Counted from the first letter of the stretch, positions 52,154-62,742 are shown. The stretch is 64,000 nt of DNA from Sphingobacterium composti (GCF_009829075.1 NZ_WUQZ01000017.1:20762-84761), one strand, 5' to 3'. Made by a program: numbers and translations. The notes: a model not told the origin generated them from the letters alone.

Positions 52154-52855
52154 ATGGAAAATGAAATCGTAAAACTTATAGAAGTAAATAAAATTTATAA
52201 AACTGGTGATACGACCATCACAGCTTTAAATAAAACTTCTATAAGTTTTGAAACGAATAAATTAACATTGATAATGGGTCCATCAGGAAGTGGAAAGACT
52301 ACACTCCTTTCTATTTTAGGATGTGTCATATACCCGACCTCAGGTCAAGTTTTTTATAAAGGTAAAGAAGTTACCAATCTTAAAGAAAACGAATTAGCAG
52401 AGTTGCGTTTGCACGAAATAGGTTTTGTCTTTCAGCAATTCAATTTAATTGAGCCTTTAAATGCTTTAGAAAATGTAATGCAACCACTAATCTTGCAGGG
52501 AGTATCAAACTCAGAAGCTTCAGAAAAAGCAAAAAAAGCATTGAAAGAGGTTGGATTGTCCGAAAGGATGTATAATCTCCCCAAAAAATTGAGCGGTGGC
52601 CAAAAGCAGCGTGTAGCTATTGCACGTGCTTTGGTCACTGATCCTGCTATGATTCTTTGTGACGAGCCTACTGCATCTTTAGACTCTAAAAGTGCCGAAG
52701 TCATCATGGATGAACTTAAATCTCTCGCAAGTCGTGGCAAAGCAGTAATTATTGTAACACACGATCTGCGATTGCGAAAATTTGCCGATAAAATAATTTA
52801 TGTGGAAGAAGGAGAAGTTTCAAATACCATCAAGAATGAAGAAGATTATAAATAG
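52154..52855 (+). CDS. ABC transporter ATP-binding protein (MacB/DevA type)
   Basis: ATPase of a tripartite exporter, 233 residues from the ATG at 52154. Walker A GPSGSGKTT, Q-loop FVFQQFNL, signature LSGGQKQRVAIARAL, Walker B MILCDEPTASLD and the switch His in VIIVTHDLRLRKF are all intact. It belongs to the MacB/LolD/DevA group by its Q-loop and length. Its last 20 bases overlap the start of the membrane-fusion gene. First gene of an operon with HlyD, FtsX-type permease and TolC-like proteins. Confidence 0.95.
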   Translation: MENEIVKLIEVNKIYKTGDTTITALNKTSISFETNKLTLIMGPSGSGKTTLLSILGCVIYPTSGQVFYKGKEVTNLKENELAELRLHEIGFVFQQFNLIEPLNALENVMQPLILQGVSNSEASEKAKKALKEVGLSERMYNLPKKLSGGQKQRVAIARALVTDPAMILCDEPTASLDSKSAEVIMDELKSLASRGKAVIIVTHDLRLRKFADKIIYVEEGEVSNTIKNEEDYK

Positions 52856-53786
52856 ATTCCGTTTCATATTCCTTATTGGTGCTCTTGCCTCGTCTTGCTC
52901 ATCGGATAAAAAGCAAGAAGAGAACACAAAAACCAATGAAGAGATATTACAAGAAGTTAACGAAGTAAAAGCCATCGGAAAGGTCGTCCCTGCAAATGAT
53001 TACGCAATAATTGCTAGTAGCACTTTTGGATTAATCAACAAAATTTTTGTCCAAGAAGGTGATTCTGTACAAAAAGGTCAATTGCTTTTCGAATTGGATC
53101 CGGGTAATTCTACATTAGATGTGCAACAAGCAACTGCACAATTAAATAGTATTAGAGCACAAAATAAAACTGTCCTAGATGACATTGCAAAAGTAGAAAT
53201 ATATGTTGAAGAATTGAAAAGCAAATATGATACTTCAAAAGATTTGTATGCTAAAAATGCGGAAACCAAGGAAAAATTAGAAACAGACTATTCAAATTGG
53301 CAACAACAGGAAGCTATTCTTCGTGGATTGAGAAAAACTCTTAAAGCCCAAAAGCTAAATGAGGCGGAACAACAAATTCAAATTGATAAAGCACAAAACA
53401 CCATTGGAGATTTTAGGATAAGAGCTTCCGAGTCTGGAATAATTACGGACCTGACAGCCAAATTGGGGCAAAACATTGGTTCGGCAGAAGAATTAGGAAA
53501 AATCATAACTGTAGAAAATCCCATCATCGAAGCAGAAGTGGATGAGTTGTTTGCTGGAGATATACGTGTTGGACAAAAAGTCTCGATATTCCCTATAGGA
53601 AGACAAGATACAATTGCAACAGGTACGGTGTTTTATGCTAACCCAATTCTTTCAAATAAGTCTATTTTGTACGAAACTGCGAATGAGGGAGAAGACAGAA
53701 GAGTTCGTAAAATAAAGGTTAGACTTGACCAAAGCAATAATCTTATTATTAACGGGAAAGTGGACTGTAGTATAAGAATCCGATAG
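52836..53786 (+). CDS. HlyD/DevB-type membrane-fusion lipoprotein
   Basis: Periplasmic adaptor linking permease and outer-membrane channel, 316 residues from the ATG at 52836 (MKKIINRFRF). A lipobox LASSC (Cys21) indicates a lipid anchor. The lipoyl half-motif IKAIGKVVPANDYAIIAS-like start and VQEGDSVQKGQLLFELDP are clear, followed by a long coiled-coil hairpin (about 90-170) and the second lipoyl half IRASESGIITDLTAKLGQNI. It ends one base before the permease gene. Confidence 0.92.
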   Translation: MKKIINRFRFIFLIGALASSCSSDKKQEENTKTNEEILQEVNEVKAIGKVVPANDYAIIASSTFGLINKIFVQEGDSVQKGQLLFELDPGNSTLDVQQATAQLNSIRAQNKTVLDDIAKVEIYVEELKSKYDTSKDLYAKNAETKEKLETDYSNWQQQEAILRGLRKTLKAQKLNEAEQQIQIDKAQNTIGDFRIRASESGIITDLTAKLGQNIGSAEELGKIITVENPIIEAEVDELFAGDIRVGQKVSIFPIGRQDTIATGTVFYANPILSNKSILYETANEGEDRRVRKIKVRLDQSNNLIINGKVDCSIRIR

Positions 53787-53787
53787 T

Positions 53788-54921
53788 ATGCTTGGACTTG
53801 CATTTAAATTTATCAAATATGACCGTGCAAAAAGTATTGGGATAGTCACTGCTATTGTGATTAGTATTTTCCTCATAGGTCAACAGTTAAGTTTACTTTT
53901 CTTTTTGATGGGATTGATGGGCAATTTGGTTGGAAACGCACCTGTGAAAGACAATCAGCTATGGATTATTGAAGCACAGAGCACCAATATAAATGCTGTT
54001 AATGCTATTGATCAGCGACTTGTTCAGCAAATAGCCAGTTTGCCTGAAATTGAATCTACACATCCCGTAGTTTTGGCATCAGGACAAGCTTCTTTCTTGG
54101 ATGGGAAGACTGCTGGCATAACATTGGTTGGAGCGAATTCTCCACAATTTGTAATGGGACCTGTATCAGAAAAAATTCAGGAAGGTAATATCACGGATTT
54201 AATTCAACCTTTTTCTGTAACAGCAGAACTCTATAACGCCAAAACATGGAAAACGGAACTCACCATTAATAAACCGATTGAAATTAATGGTAAAAGTGCA
54301 AAAATTGGAGTTATTACGAAAAACGCACAAGCCTTTGGAGCTAGTCTTATGTACACGTCTATTGAAAATGCATATGTATTAGGTAATACCTCCCCCTCAA
54401 AAGTTAGTATTATAATCGCCAATTTAAAAGATGCTTCATCTAAACAAAAAGTCCAACAGAACATTCAACAATTGTTTCCCCAACTCCGTGCATGGGATGC
54501 CCAAAAGTTGAAAAATTCCACCGTTAAGGAAATTTTAATAAGCTCAAATATGGGGATGAGTTTTGGAACATTAGTAATCTTTGCTATGATTAGTGGCTTT
54601 TTTATAATAGGTTTGACCTTATACTCCTCGGCATTAGATCGCATAAAAGATTATGGAACATTAAAAGCCATTGGTGCTACCAAAGGTTATGTTAATAAAT
54701 TGATTATTGCCCAGGCTTTTCTTTATGCGATTATTGGTTATATAATAGCGATGATCTTATTAGTCGGATTTAAAATGGGCGTAGCAAATTCAGGATTAGC
54801 TATAGAAATTACATTAGGATTTGCCTTGTTTTTGTTGTTTATTACATTATTAATTTCTGTAGGCGGATCATTATTTGCAGTCCGCAAGATTGCTAAACTA
54901 GAACCTGCTTCTGTATTTTAA
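53788..54921 (+). CDS. FtsX/DevC-type ABC transporter permease
   Basis: A 377-residue permease with four membrane segments: one near the N-terminus (about residues 20-42), then a large periplasmic domain, and three grouped at the C-terminus (TLVIFAMISGFFIIGLTLYS, IIAQAFLYAIIGYIIAMILL and ALFLLFITLLISVGGSLFAV). The coupling-helix segment DYGTLKAIGATKGYVNKLII is the FtsX-family hallmark. The DevC-like single permease plus DevB-type adaptor and DevA-type ATPase suggests export of a lipid-like or small amphipathic compound; substrate unknown. Confidence 0.92.
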   Translation: MLGLAFKFIKYDRAKSIGIVTAIVISIFLIGQQLSLLFFLMGLMGNLVGNAPVKDNQLWIIEAQSTNINAVNAIDQRLVQQIASLPEIESTHPVVLASGQASFLDGKTAGITLVGANSPQFVMGPVSEKIQEGNITDLIQPFSVTAELYNAKTWKTELTINKPIEINGKSAKIGVITKNAQAFGASLMYTSIENAYVLGNTSPSKVSIIIANLKDASSKQKVQQNIQQLFPQLRAWDAQKLKNSTVKEILISSNMGMSFGTLVIFAMISGFFIIGLTLYSSALDRIKDYGTLKAIGATKGYVNKLIIAQAFLYAIIGYIIAMILLVGFKMGVANSGLAIEITLGFALFLLFITLLISVGGSLFAVRKIAKLEPASVF

Positions 54922-54925
54922 GACT

Positions 54926-56194
54926 ATGAAAAAGATTATTTCTTACATACTAATTAGTATTCCATTTTTTATACAAGCACAGAGCTTAAGTATTCAGCAA
55001 TTGTGGGAAAATGCGAATCAAAATCTTATTTATCAACAGAATCAGCTACAAATTCAAATAGAACAGCAAGAATTACTTGAAATAAAATCTAATAGAATTC
55101 CGATTTTTTATATTGACGCCAACCTCCAACGTAATTTGATAATTCCGACTACCCCAGTTCCTGCAATAGCTTTTGATCCTAATGCTCAGGAAGGAGCAAT
55201 TATCCCATTGCGATTTGCTACCAAATGGTCTTCAAAAGCAGGAGTGCAAGTAGAATGGACTTTATTTGACCCAAAACGTCGTGTTGAAGAAAAACAAAAA
55301 GAGCTTGAAATCCAAAAGTCTGAAATTGAACAGAAACTTACTTTACAGAATTGGAAAAAAGATGCTACACTAGCTTATGCTTCTATAGTATTTGCTACAG
55401 AGCAATATAATCTGATGCAAGAAAACACTAAGATTTATGACGAATTAGTTGCTATCAACAAAGAAAGATATGCGGCAGGTCGTGAACAATCTGCTACCTA
55501 CATCGCAGCGCAACAAGAACTTGAAAGACACAATATTCAAGTATATGAAGCATGGGCAGTACTTCAAGATGCCGATCTCGAATTGCGCCGATACACCAAC
55601 TTGGATACGATTCTAAATGTGTCCTCTAATTTTGAAGAAATCATTACTAATCTTAAAAACGACGACCTCACAAACTACGATATTGCAAGATTAGAAATCG
55701 ATAAAAATATTTCTGAGCTGCAGTTAGCATCTGTTAAAAGACAATTATTACCCACCCTGAGTCTAAATGGATATTGGGGACAACAGTATTTCAGTAATGA
55801 ATTGAAATTAGCTCGAAAAGAGGAATGGTTTGGAAATAGCTTTGTGAACATGGCTTTACGTATTCCAGTTTCAGGCTATTTTACTTCGCAACCAACTATT
55901 CGTAAAATTGCGTTGAATTCAGATTTGATTGATAAGCAAATTCAAGATATTGCACGAAATGAAAATATAGATGATTCCCAAAAGAAACTTAAACTTGATG
56001 CTGCGGAGAGAAAAATTGAATCATTTCGTAAGATTGAAATACTAGCACAACAAAATAAAGAAGAGCAGTATGAAGCTTATAAAGCTGGAAGAATCTTGTT
56101 AACTGAATTGAATCAGTCTCTTATTACATACAAGAAAGCTAAACAAGATGTTTGGCAAGCGCAATTTGAAATGTTGAAATTGCTTATTGAATAA
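54926..56194 (+). CDS. TolC family outer-membrane channel protein
   Basis: A 422-residue channel protein with a signal peptide (ends PFFIQAQ). The long helical repeats of TolC are visible, for example EQQELLEIKSNRIPIFYIDA and DLELRRYTNLDTILNVSSNF, with strand segments GVQVEWTLFDPKRR and MALRIPVSGYFTSQPTIRK. The repeat of two similar halves is as expected. It completes the ATPase-adaptor-permease-channel exporter; the four genes are separated by at most four bases or overlap. Confidence 0.92.
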   Translation: MKKIISYILISIPFFIQAQSLSIQQLWENANQNLIYQQNQLQIQIEQQELLEIKSNRIPIFYIDANLQRNLIIPTTPVPAIAFDPNAQEGAIIPLRFATKWSSKAGVQVEWTLFDPKRRVEEKQKELEIQKSEIEQKLTLQNWKKDATLAYASIVFATEQYNLMQENTKIYDELVAINKERYAAGREQSATYIAAQQELERHNIQVYEAWAVLQDADLELRRYTNLDTILNVSSNFEEIITNLKNDDLTNYDIARLEIDKNISELQLASVKRQLLPTLSLNGYWGQQYFSNELKLARKEEWFGNSFVNMALRIPVSGYFTSQPTIRKIALNSDLIDKQIQDIARNENIDDSQKKLKLDAAERKIESFRKIEILAQQNKEEQYEAYKAGRILLTELNQSLITYKKAKQDVWQAQFEMLKLLIE

Positions 56195-56231
56195 ACAATT
56201 AAGTACATTAGCTTAATATTATTTCAACACG

Positions 56232-56987
56232 ATGAAAATAAAAATCCCCCAGCCTTGTACAGAATCATACGAAAAGATGTCTCCTTCCGAACTTGGACGA
56301 ATGTGCAAAGTCTGCAATACGGAAGTTGTCGATTTTACCAATTGGGAAACAAAGTATATTGTGACCTATATCCAAAAATCTAATGAAAGGGTTTGTGGAA
56401 GACTAAGTGCACAATCAACGGAAGCAAAAATAACTATAAGCAAAAATTGGCTAAAATATGTAGCAGCTGCACTAACGTTTTGCATAAGTAATTCAATAGT
56501 TTATGCACTAAATGATGTAACAAATAATCTGAGTTCAAATAATCCAATTCATTCGTCATATATGCAGGATTCTATTCATTTCGAGTTTATGAATAAGCAT
56601 AATCAAAATCTACCGCAGGTCAATTTGACAAATACGAAGACGAGTAAGAAATACATAACTGATAATAAGGGAAAAGTCACAATCCCTTATGAAGAAAAAT
56701 CTGAATTTAAAATCACATATATTGGTTATAAGACTCAATTTATTAAAATTAAAAAATCACTCAAAAAGAATGATTTAACAAAAATTATCTTAGAGGAAGA
56801 TTCTTATGAGATTGGAGAAGTGATTGTTGAGCCTAGAAAAAGAATAAAACCTAAATTCAATAAAGAAATTAATACGATTAACCAAATCGAACAACAGAAA
56901 TCAACTCCTATTCTAAATTCACGTGATTCAATAAAACAAAAACTCAAAAGACTCTTTAATATCTTCTCTGTGAAAGATGAAGAATAA
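56232..56987 (+). CDS. Membrane protein with N-terminal Cys motif and carboxypeptidase-like regulatory domain
   Basis: A 251-residue protein. The cytoplasmic N-terminus has Cys9, Cys25 and Cys28 in the pattern C-x15-C-x2-C (ELGRMCKVCNTEVVDFTNW), a metal-site-like arrangement seen in a group of Bacteroidota membrane proteins. One membrane segment lies at about residues 74-92 (KYVAAALTFCISNSIVYAL). The C-terminal part contains a carboxypeptidase-D-regulatory-like beta domain (about 120-185: LPQVNLTNTKTSKKYITDN and FKITYIGYKTQFIKIKKSL). It follows the TolC gene by 37 bases and may be part of the exporter operon. Function unknown. Confidence 0.78.
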   Translation: MKIKIPQPCTESYEKMSPSELGRMCKVCNTEVVDFTNWETKYIVTYIQKSNERVCGRLSAQSTEAKITISKNWLKYVAAALTFCISNSIVYALNDVTNNLSSNNPIHSSYMQDSIHFEFMNKHNQNLPQVNLTNTKTSKKYITDNKGKVTIPYEEKSEFKITYIGYKTQFIKIKKSLKKNDLTKIILEEDSYEIGEVIVEPRKRIKPKFNKEINTINQIEQQKSTPILNSRDSIKQKLKRLFNIFSVKDEE

Positions 56988-56992
56988 ATATA

Positions 56993-57024
56993 AAAGCCTC
57001 GAAATTTTAATTTTCGAGGCTTTC
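56993..57024. terminator. Terminator after the exporter operon
   Basis: Perfect 12-base arms (56993-57004 and 57012-57023; core AAAGCCTCGAAA) with a 7-base loop. Lying between convergent genes, it can serve both the exporter operon and leuS. Confidence 0.85.
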
Positions 57025-57046
57025 ATTTATAGGATTTGTAGCATCA

Positions 57047-59830
57047 TTAAACCACAATATTAATAATCTTACCTTTTACAAAGATCAACTTTTTAACCGC
57101 TTTCCCATCCAAATAACGTTGTACATCGGCATTTGCTAACACAATTTCTTCTACTGCTTTCGCATCTAAATCTAATGCTAAAGAAAGATTCATTTTCATC
57201 TTACCATTTACTGATACTGGATAAGCGAACTCTGATTCAACCAAATACTCCGGGTTGAACTTAGGATATGCAGCATAAGAAATTGTTCCAGCATCATTAC
57301 CCAACAATGACCATAGTTCTTCTGTGATATGTGGAGCATAAGGTTCCAACACGATGATTAAATCTTGAAGGATTTTACGCTTGTTACATTTTAAATCCGT
57401 CAATTCATTCACACAAATCATAAAGGCAGAAACCGAAGTATTGAACGAGAAACGCTCGATATCCTCTTCAACTTTTTTGATGATTTTGTGTAAGGATTTG
57501 TATTCCGCTTTAGTAGGTTCTTCGTCCGATACCTTGAAGTTTCCTTCAGCATCATGGAACAAACGCCAAACCTTACGTAAAAATTTATATACCCCTTCGA
57601 TACCATTTGTATTCCAAGGCTTTGACTGTTCTAATGGACCTAAGAACATTTCGTACAAACGTAGCGTATCTGCACCGAAATTCGCGATAATATCATCCGG
57701 ATTTACAACGTTGAATTTCGATTTTGACATCTTCTCTACCTCAGTACCACAGATATATTTTCCATCTTCCATCACAAATTCTGCATCCGCAAAATCAGGA
57801 CGGAAAGATTTAAATTTCTCTGTATCCAACACATCGTTATGTACAATATTCACATCTACGTGCAATGGAATCGTATTGTATTCATCTCTTAAACCTAAAG
57901 ACACAAATTTGTTGGTACCTCTTCCTTCTTCGTCCAACACACGGTACACAAAGTTCGAACGACCTTGAATCATACCTTGGTTGATTAATTTTTTGAAAGG
58001 CTCTTCTTCATTGTGGAATCCTAAATCTTTCAAAAACTTATTCCAAAAGCGTGAGTACAACAAGTGACCTGTAGCGTGTTCAGAACCACCAATGTATAAA
58101 TCCACTGCTTTCCAATAATCTACCGCTTCTTTAGAAGCAAAGCTATCTGCATTTTTAGGGTCCATATAACGGAACCAATACCATGACGAACCTGCCCAAC
58201 CTGGCATAGTGCTTAATTCGTACTCGTGCTGGTCCTGGTATTTCCAGTTTTCAGCACGACCTAAAGGAGGCTCACCCGTTTCAGTTGGCAAATATTTATC
58301 CACTTCAGGAAGCAATAAAGGCAATTCCTCTTCTTTAATCAAATATGGCAAGCCATTTTTGAAATAAACTGGAACTGGCTCTCCCCAATAACGCTGACGA
58401 CCGAAAATTGCATCACGCATGCGGAAGTTGATTTTTGCTTTACCCAACTTCAACTCTTCCAACTTCACAATCAAAGCGGGAACAGCTTCTTGGTACGTCA
58501 TACCATTTATAAAGCCCGAATTGATGTATTTACCATCTTTATTTGGATCTGCTTCTTCTTCGATATTTTGAGAATCCGAAATCGGAATAATGGGCAAATT
58601 GAAATGTTTAGCAAATAAATAATCACGTTGATCACCCGAAGGAACTGCCATAACAGCACCTGTTCCGTACCCCGCTAACACGTAATCCGCAATCCAAATT
58701 TGCACATCTTCACCCGTGATTGGATGTTTCGCGTATGAACCTGTAAAAGCTCCTGAAACAGTTTTTGTATCTGCCATACGATCCAACTCCGATTTCTTTG
58801 AAGTTTTATCGATATAAGATTCAACTTCAGATTTTTGAGTATCCGTAGTTAAAGCTGAAACTAACTCATGTTCTGGCGCTAATACCACAAATGAAACACC
58901 AAAAATAGTATCTACACGAGTAGTAAAAACTTCAATATTTGTATCTAATTGAGGAACTGGAAACTTAACAGTAGCACCTACAGATTTACCGATCCAATTG
59001 CGTTGCATTTCGATCAAAGGCTCTGGCCAGTCTACCGCATCCAATCCACGCAACAAACGGTCAGCATATGCGGTGATACGCATAGACCATTGCATCATTT
59101 TCTTTTGTTCCACTGGAAAACCACCGCGCTCTGATACGCCATTAATTACCTCATCATTCGCCAACACAGTACCTAATGCTGCGCACCAATTTACTGTTGA
59201 TTCGCGTAGATAAGCTAATCTATATTTTAATAATTCTTTTTGTTGCTCTTCTTCCGAAAATGCCTTCCATTCTTCGGCTGTAAAAGTTAACACATCTTCA
59301 TCAGACTCCGCGTTAATATTTTGTGAACCAGACGATTCAAACTTCGTTATTAAAGTTTCAATTGACTCAGCTTTATCCGCATCTTTGTTGTACCAAGCAT
59401 TAAACAATTGCATAAAAATCCATTGCGTCCACTTGTAGTAAGAAGGGTCAGAAGTGCGAACTTCACGAGACCAATCATACGAAAAACCAATATTATCTAA
59501 TTGCTCACGGTAACGGTTAATATTTGTTTCAGTCGTGATCGCTGGGTGCTGTCCAGTTTGGATAGCATATTGTTCCGCTGGAAGACCGAATGAGTCATAG
59601 CCCATGGGGTGCAATACGTTGAAACCTTTTAATCTCTTGTAACGTGAAAAAATATCTGAAGCAATATATCCCAGTGGGTGACCTACGTGCAACCCTGCTC
59701 CTGAAGGATAAGGGAACATATCTAATACATAATATTTAGGCTTTTCTGTCGACTCAGACGTTTTGAACGTTGCGTTCTCAGCCCAAAACTTTTGCCACTT
59801 TTGCTCAATTGATTTATGCGAATAATCCAT
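57047..59830 (-). CDS. leuS: Leucyl-tRNA synthetase
   Basis: Class Ia synthetase of 927 residues. The HIGH motif is in [20 protein letters not shown], the KMSKS motif in [18 protein letters not shown]. The editing CP1 domain includes [20 protein letters not shown] and the discriminating [15 protein letters not shown]. The C-terminal anticodon domain ends with the short [14 protein letters not shown]. An insertion of about 60 acidic residues near position 160-205 is usual for Bacteroidota LeuS. Divergent from ftsX. Confidence 0.97.
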   Translation of the reverse strand: MDYSHKSIEQKWQKFWAENATFKTSESTEKPKYYVLDMFPYPSGAGLHVGHPLGYIASDIFSRYKRLKGFNVLHPMGYDSFGLPAEQYAIQTGQHPAITTETNINRYREQLDNIGFSYDWSREVRTSDPSYYKWTQWIFMQLFNAWYNKDADKAESIETLITKFESSGSQNINAESDEDVLTFTAEEWKAFSEEEQQKELLKYRLAYLRESTVNWCAALGTVLANDEVINGVSERGGFPVEQKKMMQWSMRITAYADRLLRGLDAVDWPEPLIEMQRNWIGKSVGATVKFPVPQLDTNIEVFTTRVDTIFGVSFVVLAPEHELVSALTTDTQKSEVESYIDKTSKKSELDRMADTKTVSGAFTGSYAKHPITGEDVQIWIADYVLAGYGTGAVMAVPSGDQRDYLFAKHFNLPIIPISDSQNIEEEADPNKDGKYINSGFINGMTYQEAVPALIVKLEELKLGKAKINFRMRDAIFGRQRYWGEPVPVYFKNGLPYLIKEEELPLLLPEVDKYLPTETGEPPLGRAENWKYQDQHEYELSTMPGWAGSSWYWFRYMDPKNADSFASKEAVDYWKAVDLYIGGSEHATGHLLYSRFWNKFLKDLGFHNEEEPFKKLINQGMIQGRSNFVYRVLDEEGRGTNKFVSLGLRDEYNTIPLHVDVNIVHNDVLDTEKFKSFRPDFADAEFVMEDGKYICGTEVEKMSKSKFNVVNPDDIIANFGADTLRLYEMFLGPLEQSKPWNTNGIEGVYKFLRKVWRLFHDAEGNFKVSDEEPTKAEYKSLHKIIKKVEEDIERFSFNTSVSAFMICVNELTDLKCNKRKILQDLIIVLEPYAPHITEELWSLLGNDAGTISYAAYPKFNPEYLVESEFAYPVSVNGKMKMNLSLALDLDAKAVEEIVLANADVQRYLDGKAVKKLIFVKGKIINIVV

Positions 59831-59854
59831 TTTTAGTACCTTATAAAAGAATTG

Positions 59855-59862
59855 CGAAATTA
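59855..59862 (-). promoter_or_regulatory. Probable -7 element for leuS
   Basis: On the minus strand TAATTTCG lies 25 bases upstream of the leuS start. It matches TAnnTTTG at seven of eight positions. A similar TACTTTCG occurs on the plus strand at 60022-60029, ahead of ftsX. Confidence 0.35.
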
Positions 59863-60051
59863 GCGATTTTAAGGGATATTCTGAATATTACTTTTCGATA
59901 AACGCAATATTTCCACGACAGAACCGTTATTTCCCAGTTGAATAAAGGTAAATAAATGTTAAATCTTCTACTCAGCCCTCAGATAAGTTGATATTTATTC
60001 CCATAAATCATCTGAAATGGTTACTTTCGCACTAATAAAAACCAAAGCTTT

Positions 60052-60930
60052 ATGTCAGTGATAGAACAAGGCTCTCCAAGAAAAAAAACAAAATCGGTGT
60101 ACATTTCTACTGTGATTAGTATCGCATTGGTATTACTAATGACAGGACTATTAGGTTTAATATTAGTTCACGCTAAAAACCTTTCGAAATACGTCAAAGA
60201 AAATATCGTCTTGAATGTTATTGTCAACGATAATGTAAATGAAGGCGACGTATTGTCTTTGCAAAAGGATTTGGAAAAAGAGGAGTATGTATTACGTACT
60301 GAATATGTTTCTAAAGAATTAGCTGCGAAAAACCTTAAAGAAGATCTAGGGGAAGACTTTGTGGAATATTTGGGCTCAAATCCACTGTTACCTTCTATCG
60401 ATATTTATTTGAAAGAAGAATATGCAAATGCCGATAGCATCCAGCCGTTTATTGATAAGGTTGCTAAGAATAGCCGTGTGAAAGAAATTGTTTATCAAGA
60501 ATCACTGATTGATATGGTAAATAAGAATATCCGTATTATTTCAATTGTGGTGTTAGCATTTGCAGTTATCCTATTAGTGATTGCCGTAGCTTTGATAAAT
60601 AACACTATTCGTTTAGCAATCTATTCCCAACGCTTCTTAATAAAAAGTATGCAGTTAATCGGTGCCACAAAATCTTTTATCCGTAAGCCGTACATCATTT
60701 ATGGTATTATTCATGGTTTGATTGGAGCTTTGATTGCCATCTTATTACTTATCTTCACCCTACAATTTGCTCAGAAGCAAGTTCCAGAATTAGTCTTCTT
60801 ACAAAACTGGGGACAATTTGTAGCAATATTTATCATTGTTGTAGGATTAGGCATATTAATTTCAGCCTTAAGTACATATTTTGCTGTTACTAAGTATTTG
60901 AAAGCAAAATCTAACAGCCTTTACAATTAA
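60052..60930 (+). CDS. ftsX: Cell-division ABC transporter permease FtsX
   Basis: A 292-residue FtsX with four membrane segments: one near residues 20-44 (STVISIALVLLMTGLLGLIL) and three in the second half (IISIVVLAFAVILLVIAVAL, IIYGIIHGLIGALIAILLLI, GQFVAIFIIVVGLGILISAL). The FtsX coupling motif is SQRFLIKSMQLIGATKSFIR. In Bacteroidota, ftsX is usually followed by DUF3098 and uppP, as here; ftsE is encoded elsewhere. It couples septal peptidoglycan hydrolysis to division. Confidence 0.95.
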   Translation: MSVIEQGSPRKKTKSVYISTVISIALVLLMTGLLGLILVHAKNLSKYVKENIVLNVIVNDNVNEGDVLSLQKDLEKEEYVLRTEYVSKELAAKNLKEDLGEDFVEYLGSNPLLPSIDIYLKEEYANADSIQPFIDKVAKNSRVKEIVYQESLIDMVNKNIRIISIVVLAFAVILLVIAVALINNTIRLAIYSQRFLIKSMQLIGATKSFIRKPYIIYGIIHGLIGALIAILLLIFTLQFAQKQVPELVFLQNWGQFVAIFIIVVGLGILISALSTYFAVTKYLKAKSNSLYN

Positions 60931-60968
60931 GTTTACAATAATAGTTAACCAACTCAGATATACATATT

Positions 60969-61196
60969 ATGTCAGATAATAAAACTATCAACCCCCAAAA
61001 AAATACAGGATTTGTATTTCAAAAATTGAATTACCAAATCTTTATAGTAAGTATTATTGTTGTTATCATCGGTTTCCTTTTAATGATGGGCACAGAGGAT
61101 ATTTACAGTTTTACAAAAATCACCTTAGCGCCATTAGTAGTTGTAATTGGCTTTGCGCTAGGATTCGTTGCAATATTATACAAACCAAAAAAATAA
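60969..61196 (+). CDS. DUF3098 small membrane protein
   Basis: A 75-residue protein with two membrane segments (about residues 24-42, IFIVSIIVVIIGFLLMMG, and 51-69, ITLAPLVVVIGFALGFVAIL) and a polar N-terminus ending in FVFQKLNYQ. This order after ftsX and before uppP is conserved in Bacteroidota and identifies DUF3098. A role next to FtsX is inferred only from position. Confidence 0.9.
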   Translation: MSDNKTINPQKNTGFVFQKLNYQIFIVSIIVVIIGFLLMMGTEDIYSFTKITLAPLVVVIGFALGFVAILYKPKK

Positions 61197-61219
61197 GTTT
61201 TTACATTTTACCTAATTAA

Positions 61220-62014
61220 ATGAGTTATTTCGAAGCTATTATATTAGCTATTATTGAGGGTCTTACTGAATTTTTACCTGTCTCTTCTACTGGACATATG
61301 ATTATTGGCACTGCATTAATGGGAATCGAACCATCGGCTTTTGTCAAACTTTTTACTATCGTAATACAACTTGGGACTATCCTTTCTGTTCTAGTCTTAT
61401 ATTGGAAACGATTTTTTAAATCAATGGATTTCTACTACAAACTTGTAATAGCTGCTATACCTGCTTCGATATTAGGATTAGTATTGAATGATTTCATTGA
61501 TTCATTATTAGAAAGTCCTCTAATGGTTGGCGTTATGTTAGTTATTGGCGGGGTAATATTATTGTTTGTAGATAAGTGGTTCAACAAACCTTCAATAGAT
61601 AATTCAGACGAAATCTCTTATAAACAAGCTTTTATAATAGGGTGGTATCAATGTTTGGCTTTGATACCAGGAACATCCAGATCTGCAAGTACAATTGTTG
61701 GTGGTATGACTCAAAAGTTAACTCGTAAAGCTGCGGCCGAGTTTTCTTTTTTCTTAGCGATTCCAATGATGTTAGGCGCATCTATAGTGAAGTTATATAA
61801 GTTTTTTAAAGAAGGACATACATTTACAGGAGAGGAAATAAACCTACTTATTGTGGGAAATTTAGTTGGTTTTGTGGTTGCGATTATAGCCATCAAAACA
61901 TTTATCGACATACTTACTAAATATGGATTTAAATTATTTGGCTGGTATAGAATTGTGGTTGGGTTAGTGATTATAGCCATGCTTCTAAGTGGGCATAGCT
62001 TACAGATTATTTAA
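61220..62014 (+). CDS. uppP: Undecaprenyl-diphosphatase
   Basis: Integral membrane phosphatase of 264 residues (BacA/UppP) that recycles the lipid carrier of peptidoglycan. The two conserved signatures are EGLTEFLPVSSTGHMII (residues about 12-28) and the PGTSRSASTIVGGM stretch with the essential Arg. About eight membrane segments. Its stop overlaps the truB ATG by one base (TAATG). Some members confer bacitracin tolerance when abundant. Confidence 0.96.
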   Translation: MSYFEAIILAIIEGLTEFLPVSSTGHMIIGTALMGIEPSAFVKLFTIVIQLGTILSVLVLYWKRFFKSMDFYYKLVIAAIPASILGLVLNDFIDSLLESPLMVGVMLVIGGVILLFVDKWFNKPSIDNSDEISYKQAFIIGWYQCLALIPGTSRSASTIVGGMTQKLTRKAAAEFSFFLAIPMMLGASIVKLYKFFKEGHTFTGEEINLLIVGNLVGFVVAIIAIKTFIDILTKYGFKLFGWYRIVVGLVIIAMLLSGHSLQII

Positions 62015-62733
62015 TGGGAATTAATAAAAACAAAACATTCGCCTTCGCTGAAGGCGAACTCCTTTTGGTTGATAAACCACTTACGTGGACAAGTTTTGAT
62101 GTCGTTGGCAAATTGCGTAATACCATGAAGCCATTGAAATTAAAAGTAGGTCATGCAGGAACATTGGATCCGTTAGCATCAGGCTTACTCATTGTCTGCA
62201 CAGGTAAATTGACAAAGAAAATAGATTCGTTCCAAGCGGAGGATAAAGAATATACGGGTACAATTACTTTGGGGGCTACTACTCCATCCTATGATTTGGA
62301 AACTGAAATTGACCAAACTTTTGATATATCTTCAATTACAGAAGACCAAATATATGCCGTTGCAAAAACTTTCGAAGGGGATATCGAACAATACCCTCCT
62401 GCACATTCGGCATTAAAAATAAATGGCGAACGCGTCTATGAGAAAGCAAGACGTGGCGAAGATGTAGAATTGAAAGCACGTAAAGTAACGATTAAATCAT
62501 TCGAAATTGAAAAAATTGAAATGCCTAATGTGTATTTCAAAATTAAATGTTCGAAAGGTACCTATATTCGTTCGATAGCAAATGATTTTGGGAAAGTATT
62601 GAATAATGGTTCTCACTTGTCCAGCCTTCGTCGTACAATGAGTGGCGATTTTCATGTGAATAATGCTTGGAATCTTGAAGAACTTATTGAAGCTATTAGA
62701 GCACATAAAGCTGTTACAATAGAAACTGTATAG
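62014..62733 (+). CDS. truB: tRNA pseudouridine-55 synthase
   Basis: Converts U55 in the T-loop of tRNA to pseudouridine. The 239 residues contain motif I (LLLVDKPLTWTSFDVVGKLR), the catalytic Asp in VGHAGTLDPLASGLLIVCTG, motif YPPAHSALKINGERVYEKAR, and motif III in KCSKGTYIRSIANDFGK. It lacks a large PUA domain, as is usual for this group. Coupled to uppP, followed by ribF after nine bases. Confidence 0.96.
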   Translation: MGINKNKTFAFAEGELLLVDKPLTWTSFDVVGKLRNTMKPLKLKVGHAGTLDPLASGLLIVCTGKLTKKIDSFQAEDKEYTGTITLGATTPSYDLETEIDQTFDISSITEDQIYAVAKTFEGDIEQYPPAHSALKINGERVYEKARRGEDVELKARKVTIKSFEIEKIEMPNVYFKIKCSKGTYIRSIANDFGKVLNNGSHLSSLRRTMSGDFHVNNAWNLEELIEAIRAHKAVTIETV

Positions 62734-62742
62734 TATTATTAG

